A stretch of DNA of 64,000 nucleotides from Exiguobacterium undae DSM 14481. Lineage in GTDB: Bacteria; Bacillota; Bacilli; Exiguobacteriales; Exiguobacteriaceae. Shown here in pieces: positions 33,576-43,316 of the stretch. The DNA lies in contig NZ_KK211187.1 of NCBI RefSeq assembly GCF_000620805.1, forward strand, positions 467,957 through 531,956, given 5' to 3'. The translations under genes were made by a program, and so were the position numbers. The notes beneath the pieces were generated by a model, which worked only from the letters and a program-made list of their open reading frames with translations, did no database searches and was not told where the DNA came from. Position 1 is the stretch's first letter. Each line of letters opens with the position of its first letter.

Positions 33576-36500
33576 ATGGCTTACTCGAAAAAAACCAACA
33601 AATTGTACGCTGCTGCAGCTGCACTTGCGGTTACTGCATCTGTCGTCGCACCGGTTGCTGCTGACGCGGCAGCAAAGGTCTCTGTTAAATACATCGAACC
33701 AATCTTGATGAAACACGCAGGTGGTTCAAAGTATGCGGTTAAGAAATTGACATTGCCGACAAAGGTCAAAGTCAAACTTTCAAACGGCAAATACGAAATG
33801 CGTTCTGTTAAATGGAGCGGCTCTGTGAAATTTGAAACGAAGTACATCAACAAGTACCAAGTCCTTTACGGTACAGTTGCCGGCACTTCGAAAAAAGCAG
33901 TCCTCAAAGTAGAACTTCAGAACTATGTCGTTGATATCCTCGAACCAGTCCTCGAACCAGTTCCAGTCGGAGGCAAAGTCGTTCTTCCGAGTACGATCAG
34001 CATCCGTTACAAATCAGGCATCATCGTGAAACGCCCGATCAGCAAATTCAACATCAAAACACCGAGCACATCAAAAGCCGGTAAATATAAAATTGCTTAC
34101 ACGTACAAAGGTGCGAACTCTGTCGTGACAGGTTCAATCAACTATGAAGTGAAAGCAGCAATGATCTCAAACGTCATGGGAAGCGTCGATGATCAGACAC
34201 TTTCTGTTAAAGCAGACGTCATGTACCCAGCTGTGGGTGCGATGGCTGAACTCTTGATCTACCCAGGTAAAGATATGACGAAAGCACCGATCGTCGTCAA
34301 AGGATCTCTTTCTAAAGGGAAATTCATGGCGTCGCAAGGTGGCATTCCGGAAGGCACACACAGCTATGTCGTCAAAGTCGGCGATGTGAAATCAGCTGCG
34401 ATGGACTTCACGGTTGCAAACACAGTTCTCGCTTCAGCAAAAGCACTCGGCAAAGACAAAGTCGAAGTATCGTTCTCGCGTGCCGTTGATTCTGTTACTG
34501 CAGACAACTTCAAAATCGCAGGCGGTACAGTCAAATCAGCAACACTCAGCGCTGACAAGAAATCGGCTGTCCTCGAAGTCGAAGGCTTAGAGTACGGTAA
34601 GGATTACACGGTCGACGCGAAAGGCATCCTCATCGGTGGCGTCGCGAAAGACCTCGGTTCACTCAGCTTCATGACGCAAAGCGTTGAAAACATCTGGATG
34701 CTCGAAGTCACACCAAAAGCGTCTTCGATCCTTGCAAACGGATCAGACAACACGGAAGTGACATTCCAATTGAAAAACAAAGCAACTGGTGAAGTGGATA
34801 TGAAAGCAGACGATATCGTCTTGAAATTATCGACATCATTCGGTTCGCTTGCGAAAGAACGCGTCACAATCCAAGACGGTAAAGCGACAGTCCTCCTCAC
34901 TTCAGAGTTCAGCAACACGGACCTCGAAGCGACAATCGATGCGCAAATCATCGAGACAGTCAACGGTGAGTACAAAGACTTGATCGGTAAAATCGATGGA
35001 CAAGCAAAAGTGAAGTTCAGCACAGTCATGGTCACACCGGCTCCGGTTGAGATGATCAATGTCCTTGCAGCTGAATCAAACCAAGCGGATCGCGTGACGA
35101 TCTTCCTCGACAAAGCCGTTTCACGTGAGTTGTTACTCAAGTCGTTTGGACTTGATAAAGTGAGACAAGGTCTTCACGAAGAAGATTACATGGCGAATGA
35201 CAACATCCAAATCGAGCAATTCGACGGGATGAAACGCGTCATCGGCATCAAGTCAGTTCCTTCGAATCCAAAAGCCTTCGAAGTCATCTTGGATAAAGAA
35301 ACACCACTCCAAGACAACGCGACGGTCAAAGTCCTTGCGAAAATCACAAGCAGCACGGATACAGAAGTCAAATCAAAAGCGAGCTTCAAATTGACGGATG
35401 CACGTCAACCGGAAGTCACGTCTGTCAAAGCAGTCGGCTTGAACCAACTCGAAGTGAAGTTCTCAGAAGCAATCGCTGATGCGAAATTCAAAATCGACGG
35501 TCAGTTCGGTGAGAAATACTTCGACGTGAAATATCTCGGCTTTGATAACAAAGAAGGCGTTGACCGCCGCGATACAGTCATCATCACATTGAACGATGAA
35601 CAGATGATGGCAGCTGTCAAAGCAGAAGAAGCTTACCCAGGACCGAAAAAAGGGTACTTCACGTCAGGTAAACACTCACTTCAGATCTGGGATGCAATGG
35701 ACTTCGCAGCTCTTTCAGATGAGTCGAACATCGGAACGACACAAAACCTCGACTTCACAGTTGCGGCAGATACAGTCAAACCGACAGCTGGTGTCGTCGT
35801 CGAGTCGCCTGAACAATTCCGTGTGATGTTCAGCAAGCAACTCAAAAACCTCAGCCTTGCTGATGTTCAAGCACTCCTTGGTTCGAAAATGAAACTGGAG
35901 CGTTACAACTCAGGTACAAAGTTGTATGAAGACTTCAGCCAGTATGCTGAAATCACATACTACAACGAAGAAACAGGCGAAGTTCTCGTTGAGCTCAAGA
36001 AAGACTGGACGGAAATCTACGATACCGTCAACACGAAAGAAAACTACTACAACGATAAGTTCAAAATCACGCTCGCGAAAGATTCTGTCAAAGCAGAAGC
36101 GAACGGCGAGAAAAACGATGCCTTGTCACTCGACCTCAACTACTCTGGTTCACCGCTTAACACACCAGATCTGAAGAGTGCGGAAATCAATGCGATCGAC
36201 CGTATCCTCCTCTCAAACGACTTCAACGTCATGATGAGCGAGCCGGTTAAATTACGTGGTCTTGATCAAGCCGATACACCACTCATCAACGCGGACGGTA
36301 CAGTCTTGCCGCCGAAAACAACAGTTGAGTTCATCGGTAAAGATAAAGACGGCAAAATCGTCACAATCGATGGTTCAGTTGTTGGCTACACAAACAGTTC
36401 AGACATGAACTTCCGTGTCGCAGCCAACCAAAGCCTGCAAAACCTCGTCGACAACGCAGGATACGGCGAAGAGTGGAAAGTCGTCGTCAAATCACTTTCA

Positions 36501-36917
36501 GATGATGTCGGTAACACGGTTGCTACAGCGACACATGACTTCAAAATCATGAAAACGCCTGTTAAACCAGTTGTTTCACCGTTCGAAATCGAAAAAGTGT
36601 CTGCTAACGCAAAAGACGAAAAAGACGTCATCCGCGTCAAGTTCTCGGAAGGTGTTCAGTACTCAGGTATGTACGATGCAACAAGTACAGCTCAGTACAC
36701 ATTAAACGGGAAAAACTTGCCGGTCGGAACAAGCATCTCGCTTGCTGACTCAGATGATAACCTCTCGAACGGACTTGATATCGTCAAGATCAAAGTTCCA
36801 GCAGGTACGCTCAAAACATTGTCGAATGTCATCACGGTTAACAAAGAGCTTCAGTCGTACGACAACTCTGTCTTGACTGGCGGCTACGAGAAAGCAGTTC
36901 TTCTCGGATTGAACTAA
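33576..36917 (+). CDS. Probable S-layer protein with Ig-like domains, no SLH motif
   Basis: A 1,113-residue exported protein. N-terminus MAYSKKTNKLYAAAAALAVT and APVAADAAA is a signal peptide like those of Bacillus S-layer proteins. After cleavage (near residue 32) come two Big_4-like modules (PILMKHAGGSKYAVKKLTLP; PVLEPVPVGGKVVLPSTISI) and many Ig-like segments with SbsC/SbsA-like turns such as VEVSFSRAVDSVTADNFKIA and LEVKFSEAIADAKFKIDG. No SLH domain or sorting signal is seen, so wall attachment must use another route, probably the N-terminal repeats. Codon use is strongly biased (ATC, GTC, CTC, AAA), long leader and strong SD (GAGGAGG) all suggest very high expression. Confidence 0.75.
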   Translation: MAYSKKTNKLYAAAAALAVTASVVAPVAADAAAKVSVKYIEPILMKHAGGSKYAVKKLTLPTKVKVKLSNGKYEMRSVKWSGSVKFETKYINKYQVLYGTVAGTSKKAVLKVELQNYVVDILEPVLEPVPVGGKVVLPSTISIRYKSGIIVKRPISKFNIKTPSTSKAGKYKIAYTYKGANSVVTGSINYEVKAAMISNVMGSVDDQTLSVKADVMYPAVGAMAELLIYPGKDMTKAPIVVKGSLSKGKFMASQGGIPEGTHSYVVKVGDVKSAAMDFTVANTVLASAKALGKDKVEVSFSRAVDSVTADNFKIAGGTVKSATLSADKKSAVLEVEGLEYGKDYTVDAKGILIGGVAKDLGSLSFMTQSVENIWMLEVTPKASSILANGSDNTEVTFQLKNKATGEVDMKADDIVLKLSTSFGSLAKERVTIQDGKATVLLTSEFSNTDLEATIDAQIIETVNGEYKDLIGKIDGQAKVKFSTVMVTPAPVEMINVLAAESNQADRVTIFLDKAVSRELLLKSFGLDKVRQGLHEEDYMANDNIQIEQFDGMKRVIGIKSVPSNPKAFEVILDKETPLQDNATVKVLAKITSSTDTEVKSKASFKLTDARQPEVTSVKAVGLNQLEVKFSEAIADAKFKIDGQFGEKYFDVKYLGFDNKEGVDRRDTVIITLNDEQMMAAVKAEEAYPGPKKGYFTSGKHSLQIWDAMDFAALSDESNIGTTQNLDFTVAADTVKPTAGVVVESPEQFRVMFSKQLKNLSLADVQALLGSKMKLERYNSGTKLYEDFSQYAEITYYNEETGEVLVELKKDWTEIYDTVNTKENYYNDKFKITLAKDSVKAEANGEKNDALSLDLNYSGSPLNTPDLKSAEINAIDRILLSNDFNVMMSEPVKLRGLDQADTPLINADGTVLPPKTTVEFIGKDKDGKIVTIDGSVVGYTNSSDMNFRVAANQSLQNLVDNAGYGEEWKVVVKSLSDDVGNTVATATHDFKIMKTPVKPVVSPFEIEKVSANAKDEKDVIRVKFSEGVQYSGMYDATSTAQYTLNGKNLPVGTSISLADSDDNLSNGLDIVKIKVPAGTLKTLSNVITVNKELQSYDNSVLTGGYEKAVLLGLN

Positions 36918-36926
36918 GCATTACAA

Positions 36927-36966
36927 ACATCTTCTGTCCAGAAATGGATGGAAGGTGTTTTTTTTT
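36927..36966 (+). terminator. Terminator after the S-layer gene
   Basis: Stem ACATCTTCTGTCCA / TGGATGGAAGGTGT with wobbles and a GAAA loop, followed by nine T. Confidence 0.88.
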
Positions 36967-36978
36967 GTTGTGATTAGC

Positions 36979-36990
36979 GCAATCGATTGC
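36979..36990 (+). promoter_or_regulatory. LacI-family-type palindrome upstream of gtfC
   Basis: GCAATCGATTGC is a perfect 12-base palindrome with central CG, the form of operators bound by LacI-family regulators such as MalR or CcpA. It lies about 140 bases before the gtfC start, close to a possible TTGACT -35 box at 37006. Confidence 0.5.
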
Positions 36991-37129
36991 ATTTTAGCAA
37001 ATCTATTGACTTTTTTTGAAAATTTACAGGTGTCATGACAAAAGAAAGGTGGTAAATTATGTGATGTTGATTAGTAATTAAAGGAAAAAACAATCAAATA
37101 CATACAGATAATAAAGGAGAATAATACCA

Positions 37130-39811
37130 ATGAAGAACACGAAAAAAGTATCAGCGGGATTACTGGCTACTCTCGTAGCAGCAAGTAGTCTTGGCGTCGC
37201 ACCAAAACAAGCAGCAGCCTATACATCAGGTGAAAAGCTGGATAACCACGTTATCTTCCAAAGCTTCAGCCTCTACCAACCATACGACAGCAATATGTAC
37301 CGGACACTCGCTAAAAAAGGGGACTTGTTGAATTCGTGGGGTGTGACAGACGTCTGGATGCCACCAGCTTACCGTTCGTTTGACATGGCACGTTACATGG
37401 AAGGATATGCAATCGCCGATCGATATGATTTCGGTGAGTTCCCGCAAGGACCAGGCGGAGCAACAGCGACGAAATACGGAAAAGCCAGTCACCTCGAAAT
37501 GATGGTCGACATGCTACATGACGACAACATCAAGGTTCAGATGGATTTGGTACCGAACCAAATGCTCGGATTAAACCAGCGTGAAGCCGTCTTCGTTCGT
37601 CGTGCGACAAGCTCAGGTGAGCCGTTCGCAAATCCGTACACAGGTGGACAAACAACGAAAACAATCGCGACACCTTACCTCGCCTATACAAAAGGTGGCG
37701 GAATGGGGCAAGCGAAATACGGTTACCTCAAAGAGTGGAACAAAACCTTCTTAAACGGAACGTCACTACAAGGTCAAGGTACAGGACGTGTCATGACGGA
37801 CAAAGACGGTAAACCGTACCGTTACTTTGGACCAAACGATGAGAAAAACTACCTTCCGGAATGGTTGATCGAAGCGTCGAAAACACAAAGCTTGAACGTC
37901 GTCGATACGTATCTCGCAGCTGACGGCTGGTATGAAGTCTCGCCACAAAACTGGAAACCGATGTTGTCGCAATATGCGAAAGATCCGGGATACCTCGCTT
38001 ATATGAAAGAAAACGGTTTTGAGACAAAAGAAGCACTCCTTGCATCAGCAGATAACACAACGATTGCCAAGTTGACGGAAGACTACATGAAGACACAAGC
38101 GGTCTACGGATACGGATCGGAAGAGCGTTCGTACCAAAATGACAATTCAGGCATCGACATCGAAGATCAGTTCCTGTTCGTCGACGAGACGGGTTACCCA
38201 CTGCAAGCCTATAACAAGACGATGACGAACAATGATGAGTTCTTGCTTGGCGTAGACTTGGCCAACTCGAACACAGAAGTCATCAAAGAGCAAAAGAACT
38301 GGATGAAGTGGATGCTTGAGACATACAAGTTTGACGGTTTCCGGATCGATGCGGCGTCACACTACGATGTAGCGATTTTGAAAGCTGAAGCAGAAGTTGC
38401 TAAAGAGCACTTTGGTAAAAAAGAGCACTTGAGCTATATCGAAAGCTACAAATCAGAGCAAAAATCATACATGAAGGCAAACAATGATGAGCAGCTCATC
38501 ATGGATTCACCGCTCTACTTCACGATGCGGAATGCACTCGGAAACGAAGCATCAAAACGTCCGTTAAGTGCCATCGCAAGTGGTTCAACCGTTAACCGTG
38601 CAGGAGCAGGTTCGACGGATGTGTCTGCGAACTGGTCATTCGTCAACAACCATGACCAAGAGAAAAACCGCGTCAACCAAATCATGCTCGATCTTTACGG
38701 TATCAAAACAGGCGTCCAGTACGCAGCAGGCGAAGAGCCAAAATCGTTCGAAAAAATGTACGATAAAGACACTGAGAAAAAAGCACTTAACATCTACAAT
38801 GCAGAACTCGCAAGCACGAAGAAAAAATACTCGGTCGATAACGTCGTTTCGCAGTATGCTTACTTGCTGACGAACAAAGACACAGTCCCGACTGTCTATT
38901 ATGGTGACTTGTATCAGACCGATGCTTCGTATATGGCGAAACAAACACCATATTATGAGGAAATCACGAACTTGTTGAAAGTCCGCAAGCAGTACGCATA
39001 CGGTGCTCAAAAAGTCGTGTCTCACACAGCGAACACGTCTAAAATTGCCGGAGATCACTTGATTTCAAGCGTCCGTCTCGGTAAAAACCGCAACACGGGT
39101 GTAGCGACAGTCATCGGGAAAAAATCAGCACTCAACACGACGATCAAAGTCGATATGGGGAAACTTCATACGAACCAAGTCTTCGTCGATGCGAGCGGCA
39201 TCAGCAAGACGAAACTCGTCACTGATAAAAACGGGATCTTGACAGTTCCAGTCAAAGGAATGAGAACGGCAGAAGTGAACGGATACCTTGGTGTCTTCGT
39301 TCCACAAACAACAAAAGCACCAACTGCAACGATTGAAAAAGCAAGTGTCTACCAAGGAAAAGGCATCAACCTGAAAACGAAAGTCGCGAATAGCGCATCA
39401 GCTGTTTCGTCAATTCGTTACCAAGTAGCCGATTCATCAAAAGCAACAGTCGATACAACGGGACGTCTTGTTGGTAAAGCGGCTGGGAAGACAACTGTCA
39501 CCGCAACGGTCACATTAAAAGACGGTTTCGTCTTAACGACGACATTGCCGATCGAAACAAAAGTCAACAGCGTCACGCTCAAAGCAACCCAAAAAACATT
39601 GAAGCCGGGTCAAGTCACGACAATCGGTTACGCGGCCGCGACGGATAAAATCAAGTCTGTCAGCTACGCGTCACTCAATAAAAAGGTCGCGACAGTCTCG
39701 TCAAAAGGTCAAGTCAAAGCTGTTAACAAAGGAACAACATCCATTCGCGTCACGTATACGACGGTCGGAAACTACAAGGTTGTCAAAACCTTTAAAGTCA
39801 TCGTCAAGTAA
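37130..39811 (+). CDS. gtfC: GH70 alpha-glucanotransferase of the GtfC type, secreted
   Basis: An 893-residue exported enzyme, resembling Exiguobacterium GtfC (4,6-alpha-glucanotransferase), which converts starch or malto-oligosaccharides into alpha-1,6-containing products. Signal peptide (residues 1-30). The catalytic (beta/alpha)8 domain keeps the non-permuted order of GH13: region I VQMDLVPNQML, region II DGFRIDAASH with nucleophile Asp407, region III YIESYKSEQ with acid Glu438, and region IV VNNHDQEKN with Asp509. YDFGEFPQGPGG is typical of GH70. The C-terminal part (about 735-893) has two Ig-like Big_2 domains, which may bind cell wall or polysaccharide. ATG at 37130 with AAAGGAGAAT upstream. 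A LacI-type operator upstream suggests sugar control. Confidence 0.85.
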   Translation: MKNTKKVSAGLLATLVAASSLGVAPKQAAAYTSGEKLDNHVIFQSFSLYQPYDSNMYRTLAKKGDLLNSWGVTDVWMPPAYRSFDMARYMEGYAIADRYDFGEFPQGPGGATATKYGKASHLEMMVDMLHDDNIKVQMDLVPNQMLGLNQREAVFVRRATSSGEPFANPYTGGQTTKTIATPYLAYTKGGGMGQAKYGYLKEWNKTFLNGTSLQGQGTGRVMTDKDGKPYRYFGPNDEKNYLPEWLIEASKTQSLNVVDTYLAADGWYEVSPQNWKPMLSQYAKDPGYLAYMKENGFETKEALLASADNTTIAKLTEDYMKTQAVYGYGSEERSYQNDNSGIDIEDQFLFVDETGYPLQAYNKTMTNNDEFLLGVDLANSNTEVIKEQKNWMKWMLETYKFDGFRIDAASHYDVAILKAEAEVAKEHFGKKEHLSYIESYKSEQKSYMKANNDEQLIMDSPLYFTMRNALGNEASKRPLSAIASGSTVNRAGAGSTDVSANWSFVNNHDQEKNRVNQIMLDLYGIKTGVQYAAGEEPKSFEKMYDKDTEKKALNIYNAELASTKKKYSVDNVVSQYAYLLTNKDTVPTVYYGDLYQTDASYMAKQTPYYEEITNLLKVRKQYAYGAQKVVSHTANTSKIAGDHLISSVRLGKNRNTGVATVIGKKSALNTTIKVDMGKLHTNQVFVDASGISKTKLVTDKNGILTVPVKGMRTAEVNGYLGVFVPQTTKAPTATIEKASVYQGKGINLKTKVANSASAVSSIRYQVADSSKATVDTTGRLVGKAAGKTTVTATVTLKDGFVLTTTLPIETKVNSVTLKATQKTLKPGQVTTIGYAAATDKIKSVSYASLNKKVATVSSKGQVKAVNKGTTSIRVTYTTVGNYKVVKTFKVIVK

Positions 39812-39818
39812 GCCTCTC

Positions 39819-39855
39819 ATCCATCACCGCTTTGGTGATGGGTGTTTTGCTTTAA
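39819..39855 (+). terminator. Terminator after gtfC
   Basis: Stem CCATCACC / GGTGATGG with five-base loop followed by GTGTTTTGCTTT. Confidence 0.85.
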
Positions 39856-39954
39856 AATAAACGAATCAGGTAAATGATTTTCAGTATTCCACATTATTCC
39901 AATCTTATCGGGTACATAGGAGTATGTACCTAAGACGAATAGAGGAGTGGCGGG

Positions 39955-41538
39955 ATGAAACGAATCATTTCAGGTGGTCTGGCACTGAGCGTGTTGATGG
40001 GATTTGGATTAAACGGAGAAGCGGTCGATCAGCAAAAAACGGTCAGTCGTCAGCAAGTCAATCAAGCGAAAGCATTCCCGGCGTTCCATGGCAGTTATGT
40101 CGGTGCACCACTGAAAGGACGTTTTGATGAGGATGGACTGGATATCTGGTATCTCGATGCGAAGGACTTTGTCGCGGACGGGACACATCTCGAGTTTGAT
40201 CTCGATTGGGACATCTACGGAACGATGTTTACGAGCAAGGCCGATGCCGATGCCGGACGTGTCTACAACCGTTATTTCCAGCGCAATGACGAAACGATGT
40301 ATTTCCCGCTCAGTTGGAGCGGGCGCCAGTATCTGATTTTAGAAGGGTATCCGGGAGATACGTACTCCGTTCCGTTCAGCGTTTCACGCTACGAACCGAT
40401 TGATCTGACGCGCAGTGCGTCTGTTCAAGCCAAAACGACGACCGCACTGATCGTTCAAACGAAATCTGGCATGGTGCGGGGCAACAGTCTCGGGGCGACG
40501 CGTGTTCAAGCGTTGGCACCGGAACTCCGCCTCGAAAAATTGACCTACCAATCGGTGGCGGAAGCGGCACAAGCAAAACGAAAATTCGAACAATCGCGCG
40601 CAACGGCGTATGTCGAATATGATACACCGATCGAAGCGTTTGGTGCCGATGCGTTTAAGAAACATCAATGGTCGCTCCTCAACACGGGTCAGAAAAAAGG
40701 TGTCAAAGGAGCTGACATCGGTCTGACGGCGATGCAAAAACGGATCGCGAAAAAGAAACAAACAACGACACTCGTTGCCGTCATCGATTCCGGTGTTAAT
40801 CCGAGTTACGCCGATTTTGCCGGGAAGGTCCGGATGGATCTCGGTTATGATTTTGTCAATCGTTCGAAGACAGCTTGGGATGATCATGGTCACGGTTCAC
40901 ATGTCGCCGGTGTCATCGCGGCCGGCAGTGACAACACGTACGGGATGACGGGCATCAATGCGAAAGCATCGATCATCCCGATCAAGGTCCTGGATGAAAA
41001 TGGGGCCGGTTATACATCGGATCTCGTCAGTGGGATCAATCATGCGGTCAAAAAAGGCGCAAAGGTCATCAACCTCAGTCTCGGTGGTGACACGTCATCG
41101 AAATCGGTCGAGTCAGCTCTTTCCTATGCGAAAAGTAAAAATGTCTTGATTGTCGCCGCGTCCGGTAATGCCGGCAAAAAGACGGTCGCTTATCCGGCGC
41201 GTTCGAAGTATGTCTTCTCGGTCGGTGCGACCGGTCGGACCGATAAACGGGCCTCGTTCTCGAACTACGGGACGGGACTCGATCTCGTCGCACCGGGTGT
41301 CGAGATTCCGAGTTATTTGGCGGACGGAGAAATTGCCTTCGCGAGCGGGACTTCGATGGCAGCACCGCATGTTGCAGCTGTCGCCAGTGTCCTGTACAGT
41401 CTCAAACCGACGATTAAAGCATCGGACGTCGAAAGTTTTCTTAAGAAATCCGCCAAGGATCTCGGGACGAAAGGGTACGATACGACGTACGGTTACGGTC
41501 GACTGAATGCCGATCAAGCGGCGAGTTATATTAAATGA
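39955..41538 (+). CDS. Secreted subtilisin-like serine protease (S8), first of a tandem pair
   Basis: A 527-residue exported protease. Signal peptide at the N-terminus (ISGGLALSVLMGFGLNGEA), a beta-rich N-terminal domain (about 30-150) resembling PPC-type domains, a short pro-like region, then the S8 domain from about 260. The catalytic triad is Asp278 (VIDSGVNPSY), His313 (DDHGHGSHVAG) and Ser467 (SGTSMAAPH); the oxyanion Asn is in AASGNAG. The closing DTTYGYGRLNADQAA is typical. ATG with GAGGAGTGGCGG upstream. About 160 bases downstream lies a close paralogue, so the pair arose by tandem duplication. Substrates are unknown. Confidence 0.92.
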   Translation: MKRIISGGLALSVLMGFGLNGEAVDQQKTVSRQQVNQAKAFPAFHGSYVGAPLKGRFDEDGLDIWYLDAKDFVADGTHLEFDLDWDIYGTMFTSKADADAGRVYNRYFQRNDETMYFPLSWSGRQYLILEGYPGDTYSVPFSVSRYEPIDLTRSASVQAKTTTALIVQTKSGMVRGNSLGATRVQALAPELRLEKLTYQSVAEAAQAKRKFEQSRATAYVEYDTPIEAFGADAFKKHQWSLLNTGQKKGVKGADIGLTAMQKRIAKKKQTTTLVAVIDSGVNPSYADFAGKVRMDLGYDFVNRSKTAWDDHGHGSHVAGVIAAGSDNTYGMTGINAKASIIPIKVLDENGAGYTSDLVSGINHAVKKGAKVINLSLGGDTSSKSVESALSYAKSKNVLIVAASGNAGKKTVAYPARSKYVFSVGATGRTDKRASFSNYGTGLDLVAPGVEIPSYLADGEIAFASGTSMAAPHVAAVASVLYSLKPTIKASDVESFLKKSAKDLGTKGYDTTYGYGRLNADQAASYIK

Positions 41539-41546
41539 AGCAATAT

Positions 41547-41579
41547 GGTGAATCCAATCAATATGGGTTCACCTTTTTT
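41547..41579 (+). terminator. Terminator between the two subtilase genes
   Basis: Stem GGTGAATCC / GGGTTCACC with one wobble, nine-base loop and T-run. Confidence 0.88.
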
Positions 41580-41699
41580 AGTGGAGTGCTTCAAAAACAG
41601 AGGAAAAAAACCGATAAAAAGACGAAAAATAGGTGTTTGTCATAATTTTTTCCAGTATACTGGATGGATAGGACAAAAGGCGGATAAAGGAGTGGGAAA

Positions 41700-43268
41700 A
41701 TGAAAAAGTGGTTAGTCGGTTTGACGGTTTTCGGTTTGCTCGGAACGATGGTCCCGGTTCAGACGGAAGCAGCAGGAACAGGAGCCAAGAAGTTGCCGGT
41801 TTTGGATACAAAAACAAAAAAAGCGTACATCAAAGGAACGTTTGACAGTAAAGGGAAAGCATTGTTCTACTTTGATACGAAAACGTATCTGACGGGCGGG
41901 ACACACTTGAAGTTTGCGGCGGACGCAACGGAAGCCGTCACGGTCTATGAGTCACAAACGGACTATCAAAAACAACTGGTCTATGAACGTTACGCGGAAG
42001 TCAGTGATCAATCGTTGATCTTCCCACTCAGTTGGAGCGGGCGTCAGTACATAGAAATCGAAGGGAAGAAAAATACGGCATTTGTCGTTCCATTTAAACT
42101 CGAACGGTTTGAGCCGATGCGTGAACAACTGGCAAAAGCCAGTACGTCGGCGAAGGCAAGCAGTCTTGTCGTCAAAGTAACGGGAACGACAAGTCAGACG
42201 ATGCAGTTGTCTGAGAAAACGGACGCCGTCAAACGGGAGACGATTGACGCCGGACTAAAGCTTGAGAAATTCACGTACCGGACGGTCATGCAGGCACTTG
42301 CTGCCAAACGTAAACTTGAACAAACACGTGGTGTCGCCTATGTCGAACTCGACAGCCAAATGCGGGGACTCGGTGGCGATGTGTTCAAGTCGTACCAATG
42401 GTCACTGAATAATACCGGGCAACGTGGTGGTGTCAAAGGGGCCGATATTAATTTTGATGCGATGAAAAAGCGGATTGCTTCGAAAAAACAATCGACGGTT
42501 CTTGTCGCCGTCATCGATACCGGGATTAATCCGACGTATGCCGATTTTGCCGGACGCGTCCGGATGGACCTTGGCTATGATTTCGTCAATCGGCAACGAC
42601 TTGCAATCGATGATCACGGACACGGTTCGCACGTCGCTGGTGTCATTGCAGCGAACAGCAACAATACGTACGGGATGTCCGGGATCAATGCCAAAGCATC
42701 AATCATTCCGATCAAAGTGTTGAGCGAAGACAACTACGGTTCCAACTCGAACATCGCCAAAGGCATCATGCATGCGGTGAAAAACAAAGCCAAAGTCATC
42801 AACATGAGCATCGGTGGCGGCTTCTCGTCACGGGCGATCGAAGACGCGCTCGCGTATGCGAAAAAACAAGGTGTTCTTGTTGTCGTCGCGTCCGGAAACG
42901 ACGGGGCAAACAAATTGTCGTATCCGGCACGATCGCAGTATGCCTTCTCGGTCGGCTCCTCCAACCGGTTCGACAAACGATCGGCTTTCTCGAACTACGG
43001 CGATGGACTCGATCTGATTGCACCGGGACAAGATATTCCGAGTTACCTCAGTGACGGTGAGTCGGCTTTCTGGAGTGGGACGTCGATGGCAGCACCGCAC
43101 GTAGCGGGGGTTGCGAGTCTTCTCTACAGTTTAAAACCAACCATCAAAGCATCAGAGGTCGAAAATATTCTCAAGAAATCAGCACAAGACCTTGGGAAAA
43201 AGGGATATGACACGTCGTACGGATACGGTCGACTTGACGTTGATCGTGCCGTCCAACTATTACGTTAA
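41700..43268 (+). CDS. Secreted subtilisin-like serine protease (S8), second of a tandem pair
   Basis: A 522-residue paralogue of the upstream protease, sharing its whole domain order: signal peptide (VVGLTVFGLLGTMVPV-like), PPC-like domain with FPLSWSGRQYIEIEG (also in the first copy as FPLSWSGRQYLILEG), propeptide-like region and S8 domain. Catalytic Asp273 (VIDTGINPTY), His308 (DDHGHGSHVAG), Ser462 (SGTSMAAPH) and oxyanion Asn (ASGNDG) are intact. It is preceded by AAAGGAGTGGGAAA and has its own terminator ahead, so is separately regulated. Sequence drift in the N-terminal domain is larger than in the catalytic one. Confidence 0.92.
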   Translation: MKKWLVGLTVFGLLGTMVPVQTEAAGTGAKKLPVLDTKTKKAYIKGTFDSKGKALFYFDTKTYLTGGTHLKFAADATEAVTVYESQTDYQKQLVYERYAEVSDQSLIFPLSWSGRQYIEIEGKKNTAFVVPFKLERFEPMREQLAKASTSAKASSLVVKVTGTTSQTMQLSEKTDAVKRETIDAGLKLEKFTYRTVMQALAAKRKLEQTRGVAYVELDSQMRGLGGDVFKSYQWSLNNTGQRGGVKGADINFDAMKKRIASKKQSTVLVAVIDTGINPTYADFAGRVRMDLGYDFVNRQRLAIDDHGHGSHVAGVIAANSNNTYGMSGINAKASIIPIKVLSEDNYGSNSNIAKGIMHAVKNKAKVINMSIGGGFSSRAIEDALAYAKKQGVLVVVASGNDGANKLSYPARSQYAFSVGSSNRFDKRSAFSNYGDGLDLIAPGQDIPSYLSDGESAFWSGTSMAAPHVAGVASLLYSLKPTIKASEVENILKKSAQDLGKKGYDTSYGYGRLDVDRAVQLLR

Positions 43269-43316
43269 ACAGATAGTTTGAATCAACCAATACCTTTTAG
43301 AAAAGAGCGAAAACAC

